Part shown: in pieces, positions 1 through 13,452 of the stretch
Numbering within the stretch: the first letter of the stretch is position 1
Layout: every line of letters begins with the position of its first letter
DNA from: Neocallimastix lanati (nom. inval.)
Lineage: Eukaryota > Neocallimastigomycota > Neocallimastigomycetes > Neocallimastigales > Neocallimastigaceae
Direction: 5' to 3'
Assembly (NCBI GenBank): GCA_016946835.1
Contig: JACVTC010000127.1
Coordinates: 1-64,000 of the forward strand
DNA length: 64,000 bases
Made by a program: the position numbers and the translations under genes
The notes under the pieces: model-generated
The model's input: only the letters and a program-made list of their open reading frames with translations
Databases searched by the model: none
Told to the model about the DNA's origin: nothing

Positions 1-360
1 TTTTTTTTCGTTTTAAATAAAATAGTTATTTTTATAAGAGAAATGTAATATTTATTATTTTTTTTTTTTAAATAAAACTATTGTTTTTAAAGAGAAATGT
101 AAGCGAATTATATATTTTTAAAATAAAATATTATTTTATAAAAAGGAAAATAAAATAAAAACAATCACAAAAACAAAAAATATTATATTTTTATTTTCTT
201 GAATAAAAAGGTTCAAAATATTTTTATAATTATCAAATTTTTGAAATATTATTTAAAATAATTTTAAATTTTATAAAATGATTTTTTATATTTTTAAATA
301 AAAATATTATAAAATATATATAAATTTATAGTTTTTGAAAATTTTTAAATTACAATTATG
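1..360. other. AT-rich upstream sequence, two imperfect short repeats
   Basis: No coding sequence is visible. Two imperfect copies of a segment of about 55 bp (a T run, TTTAAATAAAA, then AGAGAAATGTAA) lie near positions 10-110. The rest is A/T homopolymer-rich sequence directly upstream of the signal-peptide start at 361, so any promoter of the following pseudogene would be here. No specific element can be named. Confidence 0.5.
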
Positions 361-3300
361 AATCTATTAATTTCATTAGTGTTACTGACAATTGTTACCA
401 ATATTGGTAATTCATTTTCGATAATGATAAAGAAAATGAAGATATTACAAATATTGAATTTTGTCTCTACACTAATAACAATGTAATAAAAATGACCAAT
501 CCATATTACGTTGATTCTAATAATAATACGGTTTATTTTAATACTATTGAAGATTATGCAAAAGTTTATTGGACCTGATTGGTTTGGTGTATCTTACTGT
601 GGTAATAATACACTAGTTAATAATATTGGAAAGTATTATACTGTTATTAAAAATAAAAGTTACAATAAAAGAGAAAGTAAGGAAAATAAATCTGTAGATG
701 TAAACGATAAAAAAGAAAAAGAGGTAGAAGATAATGAAAATAATGATAAACATAAATATAAAGATGATAAAGAAGAAGTTAAAGATGAAAATACTGATGA
801 TGTATATAGAAGTCGTAAGATAGAAGAATTAAAACAACAATATAAAGAAATTTATGATGATTTAATGAAAAATGGTATCAAAAATATTGCATTAAATAGT
901 AATAATCCAGCGTATAATCCATATCATCCTTCATTAATTAGAGTCGAACAATTAAATGATGATCCATTAAATACTATTTATACTATAGGTATGCCATATA
1001 GATCTGAGGAACATATTAAATTGATAGATAATTCAAAAAGTGATATGGAAGAATGTGGCAATTTTAGTAATATGAAAGGTTCTACCTACAATTGCTCTGT
1101 TTCTTTTACTACAGAAATACAAGATACTATTAGTATATCCAATAGTAATGGTAATTCTTATCATAAATCATATGGTAAAGTTTATAGTAAAGGTGATGCT
1201 AACACTGATGAAATCAATAAAACAATTGAATTGGCAAAAACATTATCAAATTCTAAATCAATGTCTTTATCGGAATCTAAAGGTTTTAGTAATTCTATTG
1301 AAAATATATATACCGTTATTAATAGTAATAGTAAATCCACTACTGATAATAAGGATCAAACTATTACTAATAGTAGAGAAAATAGTAAAACTTATACAGT
1401 AAACGAAGAACAATCTCATGCTCACACGGATTCTGGAGAAGTTGTCGAAGAATCAAATTGGAGTAAAAGTGAAGAAATTTCTCATACTGAAGAAAATACT
1501 AAAATGGAAAAAAAAGATTTTGATAAAGTAAAAAACGAAGTATATACACCGAGATTAAACGATATACCGATAGATCAGAGTCTCTTTGAAAATGTAATTA
1601 TAACATCTTTTGATAACTATGTTTATCCAGCAGGTGAAAAATTATATAATATAGTTACAAATAAAGAAAAATTTGATTTTATTGGATGTAGAAGTCCATT
1701 AGAGTTGTTTGGTATTGATATGCCTGAAACATTTATAAATGATGCATGCAATGGTATTATCGGTTGGGGAGTTGACACTATTAAAGATATATTTAGTAAA
1801 AAACGTAATCTACAATATATTAATTCTATGAACGAAAAATCGTCAAGTTCCACAACAAATCTCAAAAAGCGTGGCGGTAAAGGAGGAAATCCTTATTTAC
1901 AGATTTTATCTAGTGGTGGTGAAATTATTGGTCAATATGGTAATTTTGTAGCTATGGGCGATCAAAGTAGAATACAAAGAGCTGGTATTAGATCATCCAA
2001 AAATATAGCTATAGATCAAGCTAATTTGCAGTATCAATTAGCTTTAGCAGGAACTCATTCTTCATCTGACACAGTAACCCATGGTAGTACTAGAGGTGGT
2101 TCTATATCTTCCTCAAAAGGCTGGTATGATACTGCTACTACAACTTCTGGATTTAGTAACAGTTGGGTAAATACGGTTGGATATTCTGATGCCCGTACGA
2201 CTGGTCATAGTGAAACTTCAACTAAAGAAAATTCTGTTTCAGATGCTACATCAAAAATGCTTTCATCTACCTTTAATAAAGACACTGGATGGGTTAACGA
2301 AGAATCAAAATCAGATACATCATCACATGGATATACTTTTGGAAATTCTGTTCAAGTCAATACTAATAACCAAACCTCTTATGAATCTGTAATAGAAAAA
2401 TCTGCTCAGCATTCCTATGAAATCTCTAGAAGTAACTCCACGAGTACTACTTCAACTAAAACGGTCACAATTAATAATATTGAAGATAATTCATGTCATT
2501 CTATAGTGGCTTTGCCTATGTTCAAAACCTAAGTTGTTATCTGGGCTAAAGGTCATATAACGGAATTAAATGAAACTCGTATTACCTTTAATAGAAGTCT
2601 TATTCCTGTAGAATTTGTTGATTTTGTAACAAGTGTAATCGATTGTAAAGATAAATATAATTATAAAGAAACTTTAACTAATAATGATTTTGACAAGTTC
2701 AATTTTATTGAAAATGATAAAAATGTTAACTCGGATACCTTAATTTCAGGTGATGCTTTATTAGATGGTGAAGCCATAACAACTAAAAGTAAAAAGTATA
2801 GTTTTGGATTGTTAGGTAACGGTGAGTTAGTTTTATGTAAAGGTGATACTATTAGTGAAGAAAACTGTCAAGGAAATAAAAAAATATGGAGTAATGGAAT
2901 TAATACTATACCAGATGATCATAATGATTTAAAATTCTTTATTGGTTATAATGGCCATTTATATATCACTGCTAAAAATATTTATAAAAAAAACATAAGT
3001 AATGTTAAATATTCGAAAGAATATATTGAATTATTTGAAAAAATAATCGATTTAGATAACAATTTGAATGGAGAAAAGGAAAGAATTAAAAAATTAATAT
3101 TAGATTATTATAAAGTTAATATTAATAATGTTGTATTGACAAATTCTATTAAAAGTAATACAATAAGTGTAAAAGAAAAAAGAGCTCGTATTCCACATCT
3201 TCCAAAAACACAACCCATTATAACTAAAGGTACTACTGCTACAATGAGCAACCATAAATCTACAACTACTTATATAAATGTTACCACAAACAATAATAAA

Positions 3301-5600
3301 TCTAAAACTATTACAGTTACTACAAGCAGCCATAAATCTACAACAACTACTATTAACAGTAATAAATCTACAACTACTATTATTCCTACAAACATTAATA
3401 AATCTTCAACAAGTATCATTATTACAAATAATAATAATTCTACTACAAGTAATAATGCTACCGTAACTGCAACAACAACAACAACAGTAACTAGTACAAC
3501 ATCTCCTACTTCGGATAATCCAAATGGAATAACTATAGAAGACGATGATTATATTATTTGGGATTCTTTACCTAAAGATTTACCTTTTAATGTAGGTTTC
3601 CCAGATGATAAAGGTTATTATTTACATATTAAAGATGAAGATGATGTGAGAATAGGAGCTTCAGTGACTTTATACGATGGCGTAGGTATAAAAATTTGGG
3701 AAATTAAAGGTCATCAAGAAAATTATAATGGTTACGCTTTTCCAGTAGAATATGTATATCCATTGAATATTAATGGTAATATAAAAGCCTATTATGAATA
3801 TTATGATAAACATAATGTACATAATACTAAAGTTGTTAATGATCTTAATACTAATACAATTTAAATGAATTGTTCTAATAGGTTGAATCAAAATGAAGCA
3901 CTAATATCTGAAAATAAAAAATATAGATTTTATGTTCAAAAAACTGGAAATATGGTAATAAAAGATAATTCAAGAACTACTTGGTCTTCCAATACAGCTA
4001 ATATTGATTTGTTTGATGGTCCTTATAAAATTGTTTTTTCTCCATTAGGTGAAATTATATTAAGAGATAAAAGCAATTATTCTATATGACATTCGATTAA
4101 CCCGATAGCTCTTGACTCAGAAAACCTTTTAAATAGTTATAAATTCTATTTAACATTAACTAACGAAGGTGAATTAATTGTTGAAGATCAATACCATAAT
4201 GTTTATTGGAGTAATTGGGATAAAAGATTATACGATGGTCATATTAGATTTGTTAATCCCGTTTTATATGAAATTACATCTTGTTCAGAACATGTAAGAA
4301 ATAAATATATATATGAAATATTTTCAGAAACAGATATATATAATTATAATTATTTTGAAAATTCCGATGAAGATCAAATCTTCATTAAAAAATACTACTT
4401 TAATAATTTATTACCTGGAGAATCATTATTATCAGATTATAATATGTATTTAAATGTTACGGATACTGAAGTTAAACTTATTAATGGTAACTTGAACGAA
4501 ACCACAATTATACAAAGTTGTCCAAAGGATGAAGGAGTTAAGGAATTACAATTAAATAATCAAGGTCTATTTCTAATTTGTAACAACAAAACCAAAAAAA
4601 CGATTGTATCCATTGATCCTAAATTCGATGAAAAAAGTAATAATCTTAATAAATATAATAGATTATCTATTGAATATAGACCAAATATGAAAAAACCAGA
4701 ATTAATGATTTTTAATGTAAAAAATTGGGAACCGATATGGAAATACTCCGGTATAAGATATTTATCTAGTATAAGACAAGTAAATAGACCATTCTATGAT
4801 AGTAGTCATGGAATAAATAATGTAATTTTATTATGAATATAATCATAATAAAATTTACATAAAAATATCAATAACTGAAGCTAATGATCATGGAGTTACT
4901 GAAGATGATACTCATGCCATAACTAATACTACAAGTGTTTCTAGAGAAAATAATTAGAGTGGATATAAAGAAAAATCAGGTACAAAAGAATATAGTTATT
5001 TAAGTAAAGAAGATTATGACTATCATGATGATCAATATGAGCCCATCGGTAGAATAGATTATATAAATGATAAAACTTCGTATAATGACAAAAATAAAGA
5101 AATGAAAATAATTACGAATTTATTGTATATGAAAATAATTATAGATCGGATAACGAAACACAGTTAGAAAAAAGATTTCTTCCTTTAGTAGCATTGGCAC
5201 CTATAATAGTTGATTTTGCTATTTCAACTGCAGCTAGAGTATTAGTAAAACAAGGAATAAAGTATGCTGGTAAATATGTAGTTAAAAAAATAGCTAAAAA
5301 ATTAGTTAACAAAGCAGGTAAAGAAGCAGCGAAAAAATCTATCTAAAAAAGTTAAAAGGGGAGAAAAAAAAAATTATATAGATGGAGCAAATCAAACAGG
5401 TCTAACGGTTTCACAAATATATGGAAATATACAAAAAAATGATAATTTAGATTTTCATATAGAATCATTTAGCCGAACTTATGATCAAAATAAAAAATTA
5501 TCAACAAACAGAAAATTGGAATCAAAAAAATTTTGATCAAAAAGAAACATGGAATTTGAAAAATTTTGATCAAGTTGAATATTGGAATAAAAGAAAATAA
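361..5600 (+). pseudogene. Large secreted protein with bulb-type lectin-like repeats, disrupted
   Basis: The start at 361 encodes a typical signal peptide (MNLLISLVLLTIVTNIG). One base appears lost near 418 and one gained near 555-570, after which a single frame runs to 4836, interrupted only by TAA at 2530, TAA at 3862 and TGA at 4087. Similarity-like continuation is visible past 4836 in other frames, with a TAG at 4955 and frame changes near 4830, 5105, 5343 and 5510; it ends at 5600. From the N-terminus the protein has a charged Lys/Glu/Asp region, Ser/Asn/Thr-rich segments, a Gly-rich block near 1870, and a Thr-rich linker (about 3220-3525). Around these lie at least three segments like bulb-type (monocot mannose-binding) lectin units: near 2746-2940, 3890-4060 and 4105-4260. 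Each follows the pattern L..G..L....KY.F.....G.L......W.SN. A fourth, weaker unit is near 4410-4560. A basic, hydrophobic C-terminal segment with LVALAPIIVDFAIS follows near 5190. The lectin assignment is by pattern only. A cell-surface or secreted sugar-binding role is inference. Several independent lesions make a functional product unlikely. Confidence 0.7.
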
Positions 5601-5613
5601 CAAACGGAATATA

Positions 5614-5657
5614 ATATTATTCTATTCACTAAATATATTTAGTGAATAGAATAATAT
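5614..5657. repeat. Perfect 44-bp palindrome, 14 bp after the pseudogene stop
   Basis: Positions 5614-5635 are the exact reverse complement of 5636-5657, with no loop (core CACTAAATATATTTAGTG). It begins 13 bases after the last stop of the preceding pseudogene. As RNA it would form a 22-bp hairpin minus loop bases, and as DNA a cruciform. It could be a 3'-end signal or a transposon footprint. No function is established. Confidence 0.85.
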
Positions 5658-8600
5658 ATATAATTATAATTATTTTACTATTTTATAAAAATAAAATGTT
5701 TTTAAAAATTTTTAATTTCTAAAAATAAAAAATTAAAAAGTAGTATATTATTGAAAAAATATTTTAATGACGAAATCATTTATAATATATGGTTTTTCTT
5801 TTATTAAATTATATATTAATGACCATTTCAAATTTTTGATACTAATAGCAAGTGTTATATTGATGGAAATTTATATTTTAATAAAATTAATATTTTAACT
5901 ACTCATAATATTCATTTATATAGAATATTGTAAATATTTTTTAATTGAACTTATCATATATATTATATGGACAAATAGACCAATAGTTTTAATCACAAGT
6001 AAAAATTATAAATCGTCAATCTTATTAATTTATTGAGATAAACCAAATATAAGAAGATACAAAAATTATCTGAATTCATCTTTTCGCTCAACTTTCTCAG
6101 AAAATATTAATTGCAAAGATAATATAATGTAATTAATTAAAATTATTTAAGAACAAGTAACATCTTTAGTATAAATATATATAAATTTCATTATATTGAA
6201 CATCGCTAATAACTTATTTATGTTTGGTTATAAATAACTTTATAAATAAAACATTATATTCAATTAAATTTTAATTCTTTAATTTATTTAAAAATTTACT
6301 GAAATTTATAATGTTATGTTTTTTCATACGTAATTCTCATTTTTTTTATATATTGACAATAAAAATTAAATTTTTTATATTTTATTTTAAAGTGTTATAT
6401 TTAATATATTTAGATTTCATAAATAAGTATATTTTGTATATTAATTAATTTATAGTTTAATTAATAATACAATTTTTCTATTTTTATTTCTCTTATTAAT
6501 TAATATAATATCTTTCTAATAAATGGAAAATCTCTTATTATATTTACAATATTAAGTTATACATTTATTGATATTTTTATGTAAATTTTATTATGATTAT
6601 ATTCATGACAAATTTTCAAAAATTCCAATAATGAAATTTTTAAACTTGTCTTAAATGTTCGATATTTTTTAATGCTAAATAATAACCGTATAATCGAAGA
6701 TTTATATTATTAATTGATTTAATTTAATAAAATTTAATATTTTCAAAATAAAAATAGTTGATTTATTCCATTATTCAGTGTTTATTTTTTTTTTGTAATT
6801 GATTTAATTTATAATATATAATTTAATATAACTAATTTAATAAAATATAAAATGTACTTATTGTTATTATAGTTGTTGCAAAAAAAATATATTTATATAA
6901 CTATATCCACAATTACTAAAGCATTTAATATATTTTATTCTATACAATTTAAAATAAAATATTTAATGAAATTTATGTTATATAATATAGTTTTAAATAT
7001 ATTTAAAAAAAAAAACAATAAATAATTAGTGAAAAATGTAATTTACGAAATATTTAATAATAATATATAATTAAAATTTTTATTAATTGACTTATTTTCA
7101 TTATTACATCAAACAAATTTATTTTATCTATTTATAAAATAATTTTTATTTCTTATTAAATAAATATTTTCATATAAATATCTCAAAATTTTATTAATAA
7201 ATAAGTTAATAGGATAAATTATTAATTTATTGCTAATATTTAGAAAATTTTTAGAAAAATGGTAATTTATATTATTTTAAATAAAAAAAATAATCAAAAT
7301 TATAATTTTAATTTCTTAATAAAAATAAACATTTTTTCTCAAATTAAATAGAATTAGAAATATAAATTTTATTTATATATTAACTTAATAAAATATTTTT
7401 TATTTGTAAATAATATAATTGTATTTTATATAAATTAATATTGTTTACAAAATTTTATATAAAATGAGTTTACTTTTTTTTATTATTTAATAATTATTTT
7501 AGTATTATATAAATTAAATATATAAATATTATTTATTATTTTTATAATAAAAATTTTTTAATTGATATATTTAATTATTATACAAATTTAAAATATTTTA
7601 TACCTTGCATAATAAATATTTTTTATTCATTAAAATTAAATTTTTAATTTATAATTTAAATATTATATATATATAAATCATTAATTTTTATCCTTTATAT
7701 TAAATCTACTTGTGTTTATGAAATTTCTACTATATGAAAAGCAAATTGGGTTTTATCGTATTATAATTTTAGAAATCCCTTTAATGTATTTCTCAATAAA
7801 AATAGTTATTTAATAAAATATATCACCTATATTTATATATATGATTTCATTTTGTTAAATAAATGTAATAGAGAGAAATGTATTTGGGACTTCGAATTAT
7901 TATCTAATAAATGTATTAATATTCCTTATGCTTTTAATATTTAATAACTATTATTTCATTTCGATAGTATTAGTTTAAATTATATATCATTTATATATTG
8001 TACTAAACTATCTTTTGATAAATGCTTTTATGAAAATTAATTTTCATTGAAGTTATATACTAAATATTAGAATCTTATAATAGATAATTTAATAATTCAA
8101 TAAATAGAAATTATGATATAAAAATAATTCAAATCATTCTTAATTTTGCTTGATTTATTTTCATAAAGTAAAATATTATTGGTAAGCCTTTCGAATATTT
8201 ATTTTTTTTTTTTACTAATAAAGCTTCTTCAATTCATTTTATAATTAAAAATAAGCTTTTTTTGTAGGATTGAATATAATTTGCTTTTCATATCTATTAT
8301 TTAAATGCTTATATTTTTATCATTTGCTAACATTGAATACAAGTACTTATATTTCAAATAAAGATTATATATAAAAAAAATTGTTTGTATATTAGTGATT
8401 TTTAATATATATATTTTTTTAAATTTTATTTATTTTTATTTTTAATCATTTTTCGTTTTTTTTTTAGTTATTAATTTTTTATTGATTTGTTTTCTTCTTC
8501 TTTTTTTTTAAGAAGAAATTTATACTAAATTAATACCAAAAGTTAAAGAAATATTTTATAATTAACATAATATAATATAATAATTATATAAGTATTTTTA

Positions 8601-9151
8601 TTTTCTTTTTTTTTTATAAATAATTAATAAAAAAATGATGATAATTAATATTATGCTAATAATACTAATTATAAATGATAATAATAATATTAATTTCATT
8701 AAAAATGATTCTTTTAATTTAAAAATAAATATTTTAATGATGATTTAATATATATATTTTAGTAATAACTAAATAAGGGATAAAAATATTAAAATATATT
8801 TTTTCATTTTTATATAATTTACATTATAAATAATAATATATAATTATAATTAATTTTTTTATATTACTTTAATTTATTAAGAATTCTTTTATTAATTTAA
8901 TAATATATATACTTAATAAAAAGAAATTAAAAACTTTAAATAGTATATTAACGAATTTAACTATTAATTAAATTTATTTTTAAATTATTAAAATTTTAAA
9001 TATTGAAATAAATATACTTTATTAATATTTCTAAAATTTTTTTACACTTATATATTTACGAAATCAAAATTATTTTTATTAATTATAAAAAAGAAAAAAA
9101 TTATATTTTAATCAATAATTATATACTTTAAACTTTTAATTGATCAATAAA
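5658..9151. other. AT-rich intergenic DNA, no gene seen
   Basis: About 3.5 kb of almost pure A/T sequence with stop codons in every frame. No codon structure, tRNA-like arm or long repeat was recognised on either strand. Confidence 0.6.
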
Positions 9152-10144
9152 ATGGATAACAATATTAATATAATCAAACGATATATTGAAAAAAAAGATT
9201 ATATTAATTTAGAGGAGATTTTAAGTAATTTTATTATTCCCTTAAATGAAATACTAAATAAAAACTTTGATATAATATGTTTTGCAATTAAAAATGGATG
9301 TGAAGATTCTTTTATTAAAAATATTTATAAATGGTATAATATTAATCAGTTAGATTATTGTTATTTTTTAAATAATAGATTTATTTCTCCACTATTATAT
9401 TCATTTATTTATAAAAAATATGAATTAATTGAGTTCCTAACAAATAAAGGAGCTAATATTAATAGAAAATATAATAATATGAGTTTATTAAAATACTTAA
9501 TTAATAATGAATATTTTAATGAAGAAAATATTTCAATTTTAGTTAAAAATAAATATAAATTTAGTCGTCATGATTTTGAAATTCTTTTTCAAAAAGAGTT
9601 CAATTTAATTATATTAACATTTGAACAAATCACTTTATTCAACGAAGAAATAAAAAATAATTATAATAAAAATAATAATATGGAAAAAAAAAAAAGAAGA
9701 AGATTTGAAAAAGAAAAAGAAAAAGAAAAAATCATCATGCAGGAAATTAATATACCATTTATGTGGTATATCAAATTATTTAAAGAAAATAAATTTAGAG
9801 AAATAACTCTAATACTTAAATATGAAAGATCAAAAGAAAAATTTAATGGAATAAAATTTTTCGATCATCAATTTAAATATTTAAATAAAAATAGAGAAAA
9901 TGATATTGAATTTCATTTCTTACATGAAATTATTGAAAAAAATATTGAAATCCCAAATTTCAAAAATGGAAATTATGATGATGTAAATAAAGATATCCAG
10001 ATTAGAAATAAATTTGAACAAATTTTAAATAGAAAAAGAAAATTATATAAAAGAATTCTTTTAAATAAAAAAAACGAAGAAATTGAAGAATTTAAAAATA
10101 ATAATAAATTTTTTTTACTCTATTTACAAAAAAAAAAATTATAA
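9152..10144 (+). CDS. Ankyrin-repeat-type protein, 330 aa
   Basis: The open frame extends to a TTG at 9140, but the first ATG is at 9152 (MDNNINIIKRYIEKKDY), which is the likely start in a eukaryote. Residues about 79-104 carry the clearest ankyrin signature (SPLLYSFIYKKYELIEFL, then NKGANIN): helix-turn-helix, G-A-[ND], then the next loop. Flanking helices with the spacing of degenerate ankyrin units lie on both sides. A strongly basic/acidic low-complexity run of Lys, Arg and Glu is near residues 178-193. No signal peptide, membrane segment or catalytic domain is seen. Such proteins usually act by protein-protein contact, and no partner is indicated here. The second half (EINIPF onward) resembles the second half of the gene at 13453-14601, so the two look like distant paralogues. 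It faces that gene across a satellite array. The ankyrin call is fairly safe; the function is unknown. Confidence 0.75.
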   Translation: MDNNINIIKRYIEKKDYINLEEILSNFIIPLNEILNKNFDIICFAIKNGCEDSFIKNIYKWYNINQLDYCYFLNNRFISPLLYSFIYKKYELIEFLTNKGANINRKYNNMSLLKYLINNEYFNEENISILVKNKYKFSRHDFEILFQKEFNLIILTFEQITLFNEEIKNNYNKNNNMEKKKRRRFEKEKEKEKIIMQEINIPFMWYIKLFKENKFREITLILKYERSKEKFNGIKFFDHQFKYLNKNRENDIEFHFLHEIIEKNIEIPNFKNGNYDDVNKDIQIRNKFEQILNRKRKLYKRILLNKKNEEIEEFKNNNKFFLLYLQKKKL

Positions 10145-10689
10145 TTAATTAGAATTAATTAAAATAAACATTAAAAATAAAAAAAAAAAAAAAAAAAAAG
10201 ACAAATTCACATATAATAATTTTTATTTCATGATAAAATAATAATAAGATTATTATTTTATTATTTATATATTTTTTAATTTCTTAATTAATATACTTAA
10301 ATTTTTATATATTTTTTATATTTTTTAAATTCTAATATTTTTTTTATAATATGTAAAATTAATATATTTTATATAAAACTAATTTTATTTTATATAATAA
10401 ATATAATTATTTAATATTAAAAAAAAATTGTGTTAATGTAATTAAATTTTATTGTTATATAAAAAAAATTTAATGTAAATAAAAAAATTTAATAATAATG
10501 ATCATGTTCATGTTTAAATTTAAATATTCGTGTTAATTTAATGTTTTATTTTTAAATTTATATTTAAAATTTTTGATAAAAATATATATATATATTTTAT
10601 TTATTGTTATATAAATTTTTACATTTTTTTTATTAATTCATACTTTATATTATTATTTAAATTTTTTTTATATAAATAAAAATAATAAA
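10145..10689. other. AT-rich spacer before the satellite array
   Basis: Poly-A and A/T sequence between the first ankyrin-type gene and the tandem array. It starts with an A run near 10180-10199. No coding potential is seen. Confidence 0.5.
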
Positions 10690-12950
10690 TATATTTTACT
10701 TTAAATAATAACCATATATTTTATTTATTATTTTTTTATTATGTTATATATTCATTTTTCTTTATTTTTTTATCTTAAAAACAATGAAATGTATTATTAA
10801 ATAATTTGTCAAGTAACGTGATATGTTATATGTAAAATAATCATAAATAATTTAATTAATAAATTCTTATAATTTTTTAGTGAAATATAAAAATGATGGA
10901 AATCAAAACTTGTAAAATCTTTGAATTAATTTATTGAAATTCCGAAATTAATTTAATAAAAACAAAATAAAACTATCGAAAAATCCAAATAATAACTATA
11001 TATTTTATTTATTAATTTTTAATATATTTTATATTTATTTTTCTTTATTGTTTATCTCAAAAAAAAGGAATGTATTTTTTAATAGTTTGTCAAGTAACGT
11101 GAACAATATTTTATATGTAAATTACACATAAATAAATTAAATAATAAATTCTCAATAATTTCTAGTAAAATATAAAAATGATGGAAATTAAAACCTGTAA
11201 AATCTCGGAATTAATTTATTGAAATTTCAAAAATAATTTAACAAAAATAAAATAAAACTATCGAAAAATCCAAACAATTACCAAATATTTTAATTATTAT
11301 TTTTTTTATTATGTTTTATATTTATTTTTCTTTATTTTTTTATCTCAAAAAAATAAAATGTATTTTTTAATGGATTGTCAAGTAACGTGATATGTTATAT
11401 GTAAATTTATCATAAATGATTTAATTAATAAGTTCTTATAATATTTTCGTTAAATATAAAAATGATGGAAATTAAATCTTGTAAAATTTTGAATTAATTT
11501 ATTGAAATTTCATAATTAATTTAACAAAAATAAAATAAAACTATTCTAAATCCAGATATTAACCAAATATTTTATTTATTATTTTTTTCATATGTTTTAT
11601 ATTCATTTTTCTTTATTTTTTTATCTCAAAAATATGAAATGTATTTTTTAATATTTATCAAGTAACGTGAACACTATGTTTTATGTGAAATTATCATAAT
11701 TGATTTAATAAATTCTTATAATTTTTTCGTTAAATATAAAAATGATGGAAATTAAATCTTGTAAAATTTTGAATTAATTTATTGAAATTTCATAATTAAT
11801 TTAACAAAAATAAAATAAAACTATTCTAAATCCAGATATTAACCAAATATTTTATTTATTTTTTTTTTTATATGATTTATATTTATTTTTCTTTATTGTT
11901 TATCTCAAAAATATGAAATGTATTTTTTAATAGTTTGTCAAGTAACGTAAACTATATTTTATATGTAAATTACACATAAATAAATTAAATAATAAATTCT
12001 CAGTAATTTCTAGTTAAATATAAAAATAATGGAAATTAATATCTATAAAATCTTTGAATTAATTTATTGAAATTTCAAAATTAATTTATCAAAAAAAAAA
12101 TAAAACTATTTTAAAATCCAAATAATAACCAAATATTTTATTTATTATTTTTTCATATGTTTTATATTCATTTTTCTTTATTTTTTTATCTCAAAAATAT
12201 GAAATGTATTTTTTAATATTTATCAAGTAACGTGAACACTATGTTTTATGTGAAATGATCATAAATAATTTAATTAATAAATTTTTAGTATATTTTAGTT
12301 AAATACAAATATGATGGAAAAAAATTATGTAAAATTTTTGAATTAATTTATTGAAATTTCAAAATCAATTTAACACAAAAAAAATAAAACTATTGAAAAA
12401 TCCAAATAATAACTATATATTTTATTTATTACTATTTTATTATGATTTATATTCTTTTTTTTTTTTTTTAAAAAAAAAATGAAATATTAATTTTAATAGT
12501 TTGTCAAGTAACGTGAACACTACGTTATATGTAAAATAATCATAAATAATTTAATTAATAAATTCTTAATATTTTTTAGTTAAATACAAAAATGATGGAA
12601 ATTAAAATCTGTAAAGTCTTTGAATTAATTTATTGAAATTTCAAAATTAATTTAACAAAAAAAAAAAAAAAAAAAAAAAATTAAAATCCAAATAATATTA
12701 ATAAATTATTTATTATTAGTTTACGTTATATGTTCATTTTTCTTTATTTTTTTTATCTCAAAAACAATGAAAAGTTTTTTAATAGGTCGTCAAGTAACGT
12801 GAACACTATTTTAAATGTAAAATAATCATAAATAATTTAATTAATAAAATTTTATTATTTTTTAGTTAAATACAAAATATATGAAAAAAAAAAAAAAAAA
12901 ATTGGAATTAATTTACTGAAATTTCAAAATTAATATAAAAACAAAACAAA
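10690..12950. repeat. Tandem satellite array, about eight units of 280-288 bp
   Basis: The marker TCAAGTAACGT (one copy has CGTA) occurs at 10809, 11090, 11378, 11658, 11938, 12223, 12504 and 12790, giving periods of 281, 288, 280, 280, 285, 281 and 286 bp. Each unit also repeats, in order: TTTATTTATTA; a TTCTTTATT/ATCTCAAAAA block; an ATGAAATGTATTTTTTAAT block; the marker; a CATAAATAATTTAATTAAT block; AAAATGATGGAAATTAAA; TTGAATTAATTTATTGAAATT; and AAAATAAAACTAT. The marker with GTGAACACTAT is the most GC-rich and best-conserved part. The units have diverged by point changes and small indels. The last unit decays into A runs near 12880-12950. The array fills the space between two convergent ankyrin-type genes and encodes no protein. 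Confidence 0.93.
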
Positions 12951-13452
12951 AAATTACATTATAATTTTAATAAAATATACTATAAATAAAAATAAATAAA
13001 TAAATAAATAAATAAAAAAAAAAAAGAATTAAAATGAAATAAAAAATATATTTTATTAAAAAACAAATATAAAAATATTTAAAAAATAATTTTTAAAAAT
13101 TAATAAGAATATATATTTCTTTTATATATATTTTTTTTTTATTCTTTTTTTTATAAAAAATCTTTTTTAGTATTTAAAAGAAATTTTTTAATTATTTTAT
13201 GTAATATATAAATTTTTTTTTTATTTTATTTAATATTTGTTTCGTATAAAATAATAAAAATGCTACATGTTTCAATATAATATCATTATAATACATATTA
13301 ATATAAAAAATTACATGAAATATATAAAATTTTCAATAAAAAATAAAATTAATACATTAATAATAAAATAAATTTTAATACAAATTTATTAATACTTTTA
13401 AATAATTTGAGAGTATTATAATTTAATTATTAATTGATTTATCATAAAAATT
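12951..13452. other. AT-rich spacer, (AAAT)n tract
   Basis: Contains an (AAAT/TAAA)n run near 12985-13015 and A/T homopolymers. No coding sequence is seen. It is the 3' flank of the minus-strand gene ending at 13453. Confidence 0.5.

Noticed and set aside
2530-4089. Alternative genetic code (TAA/TGA read as amino acids) in the lectin-like gene
   Set aside because: The phosphatase, receptor, ankyrin-type and AAA-ATPase-like genes use TAA as stop with no internal TAA/TGA, and the lectin-like locus also has frameshifts and a TAG. Pseudogene decay is simpler.
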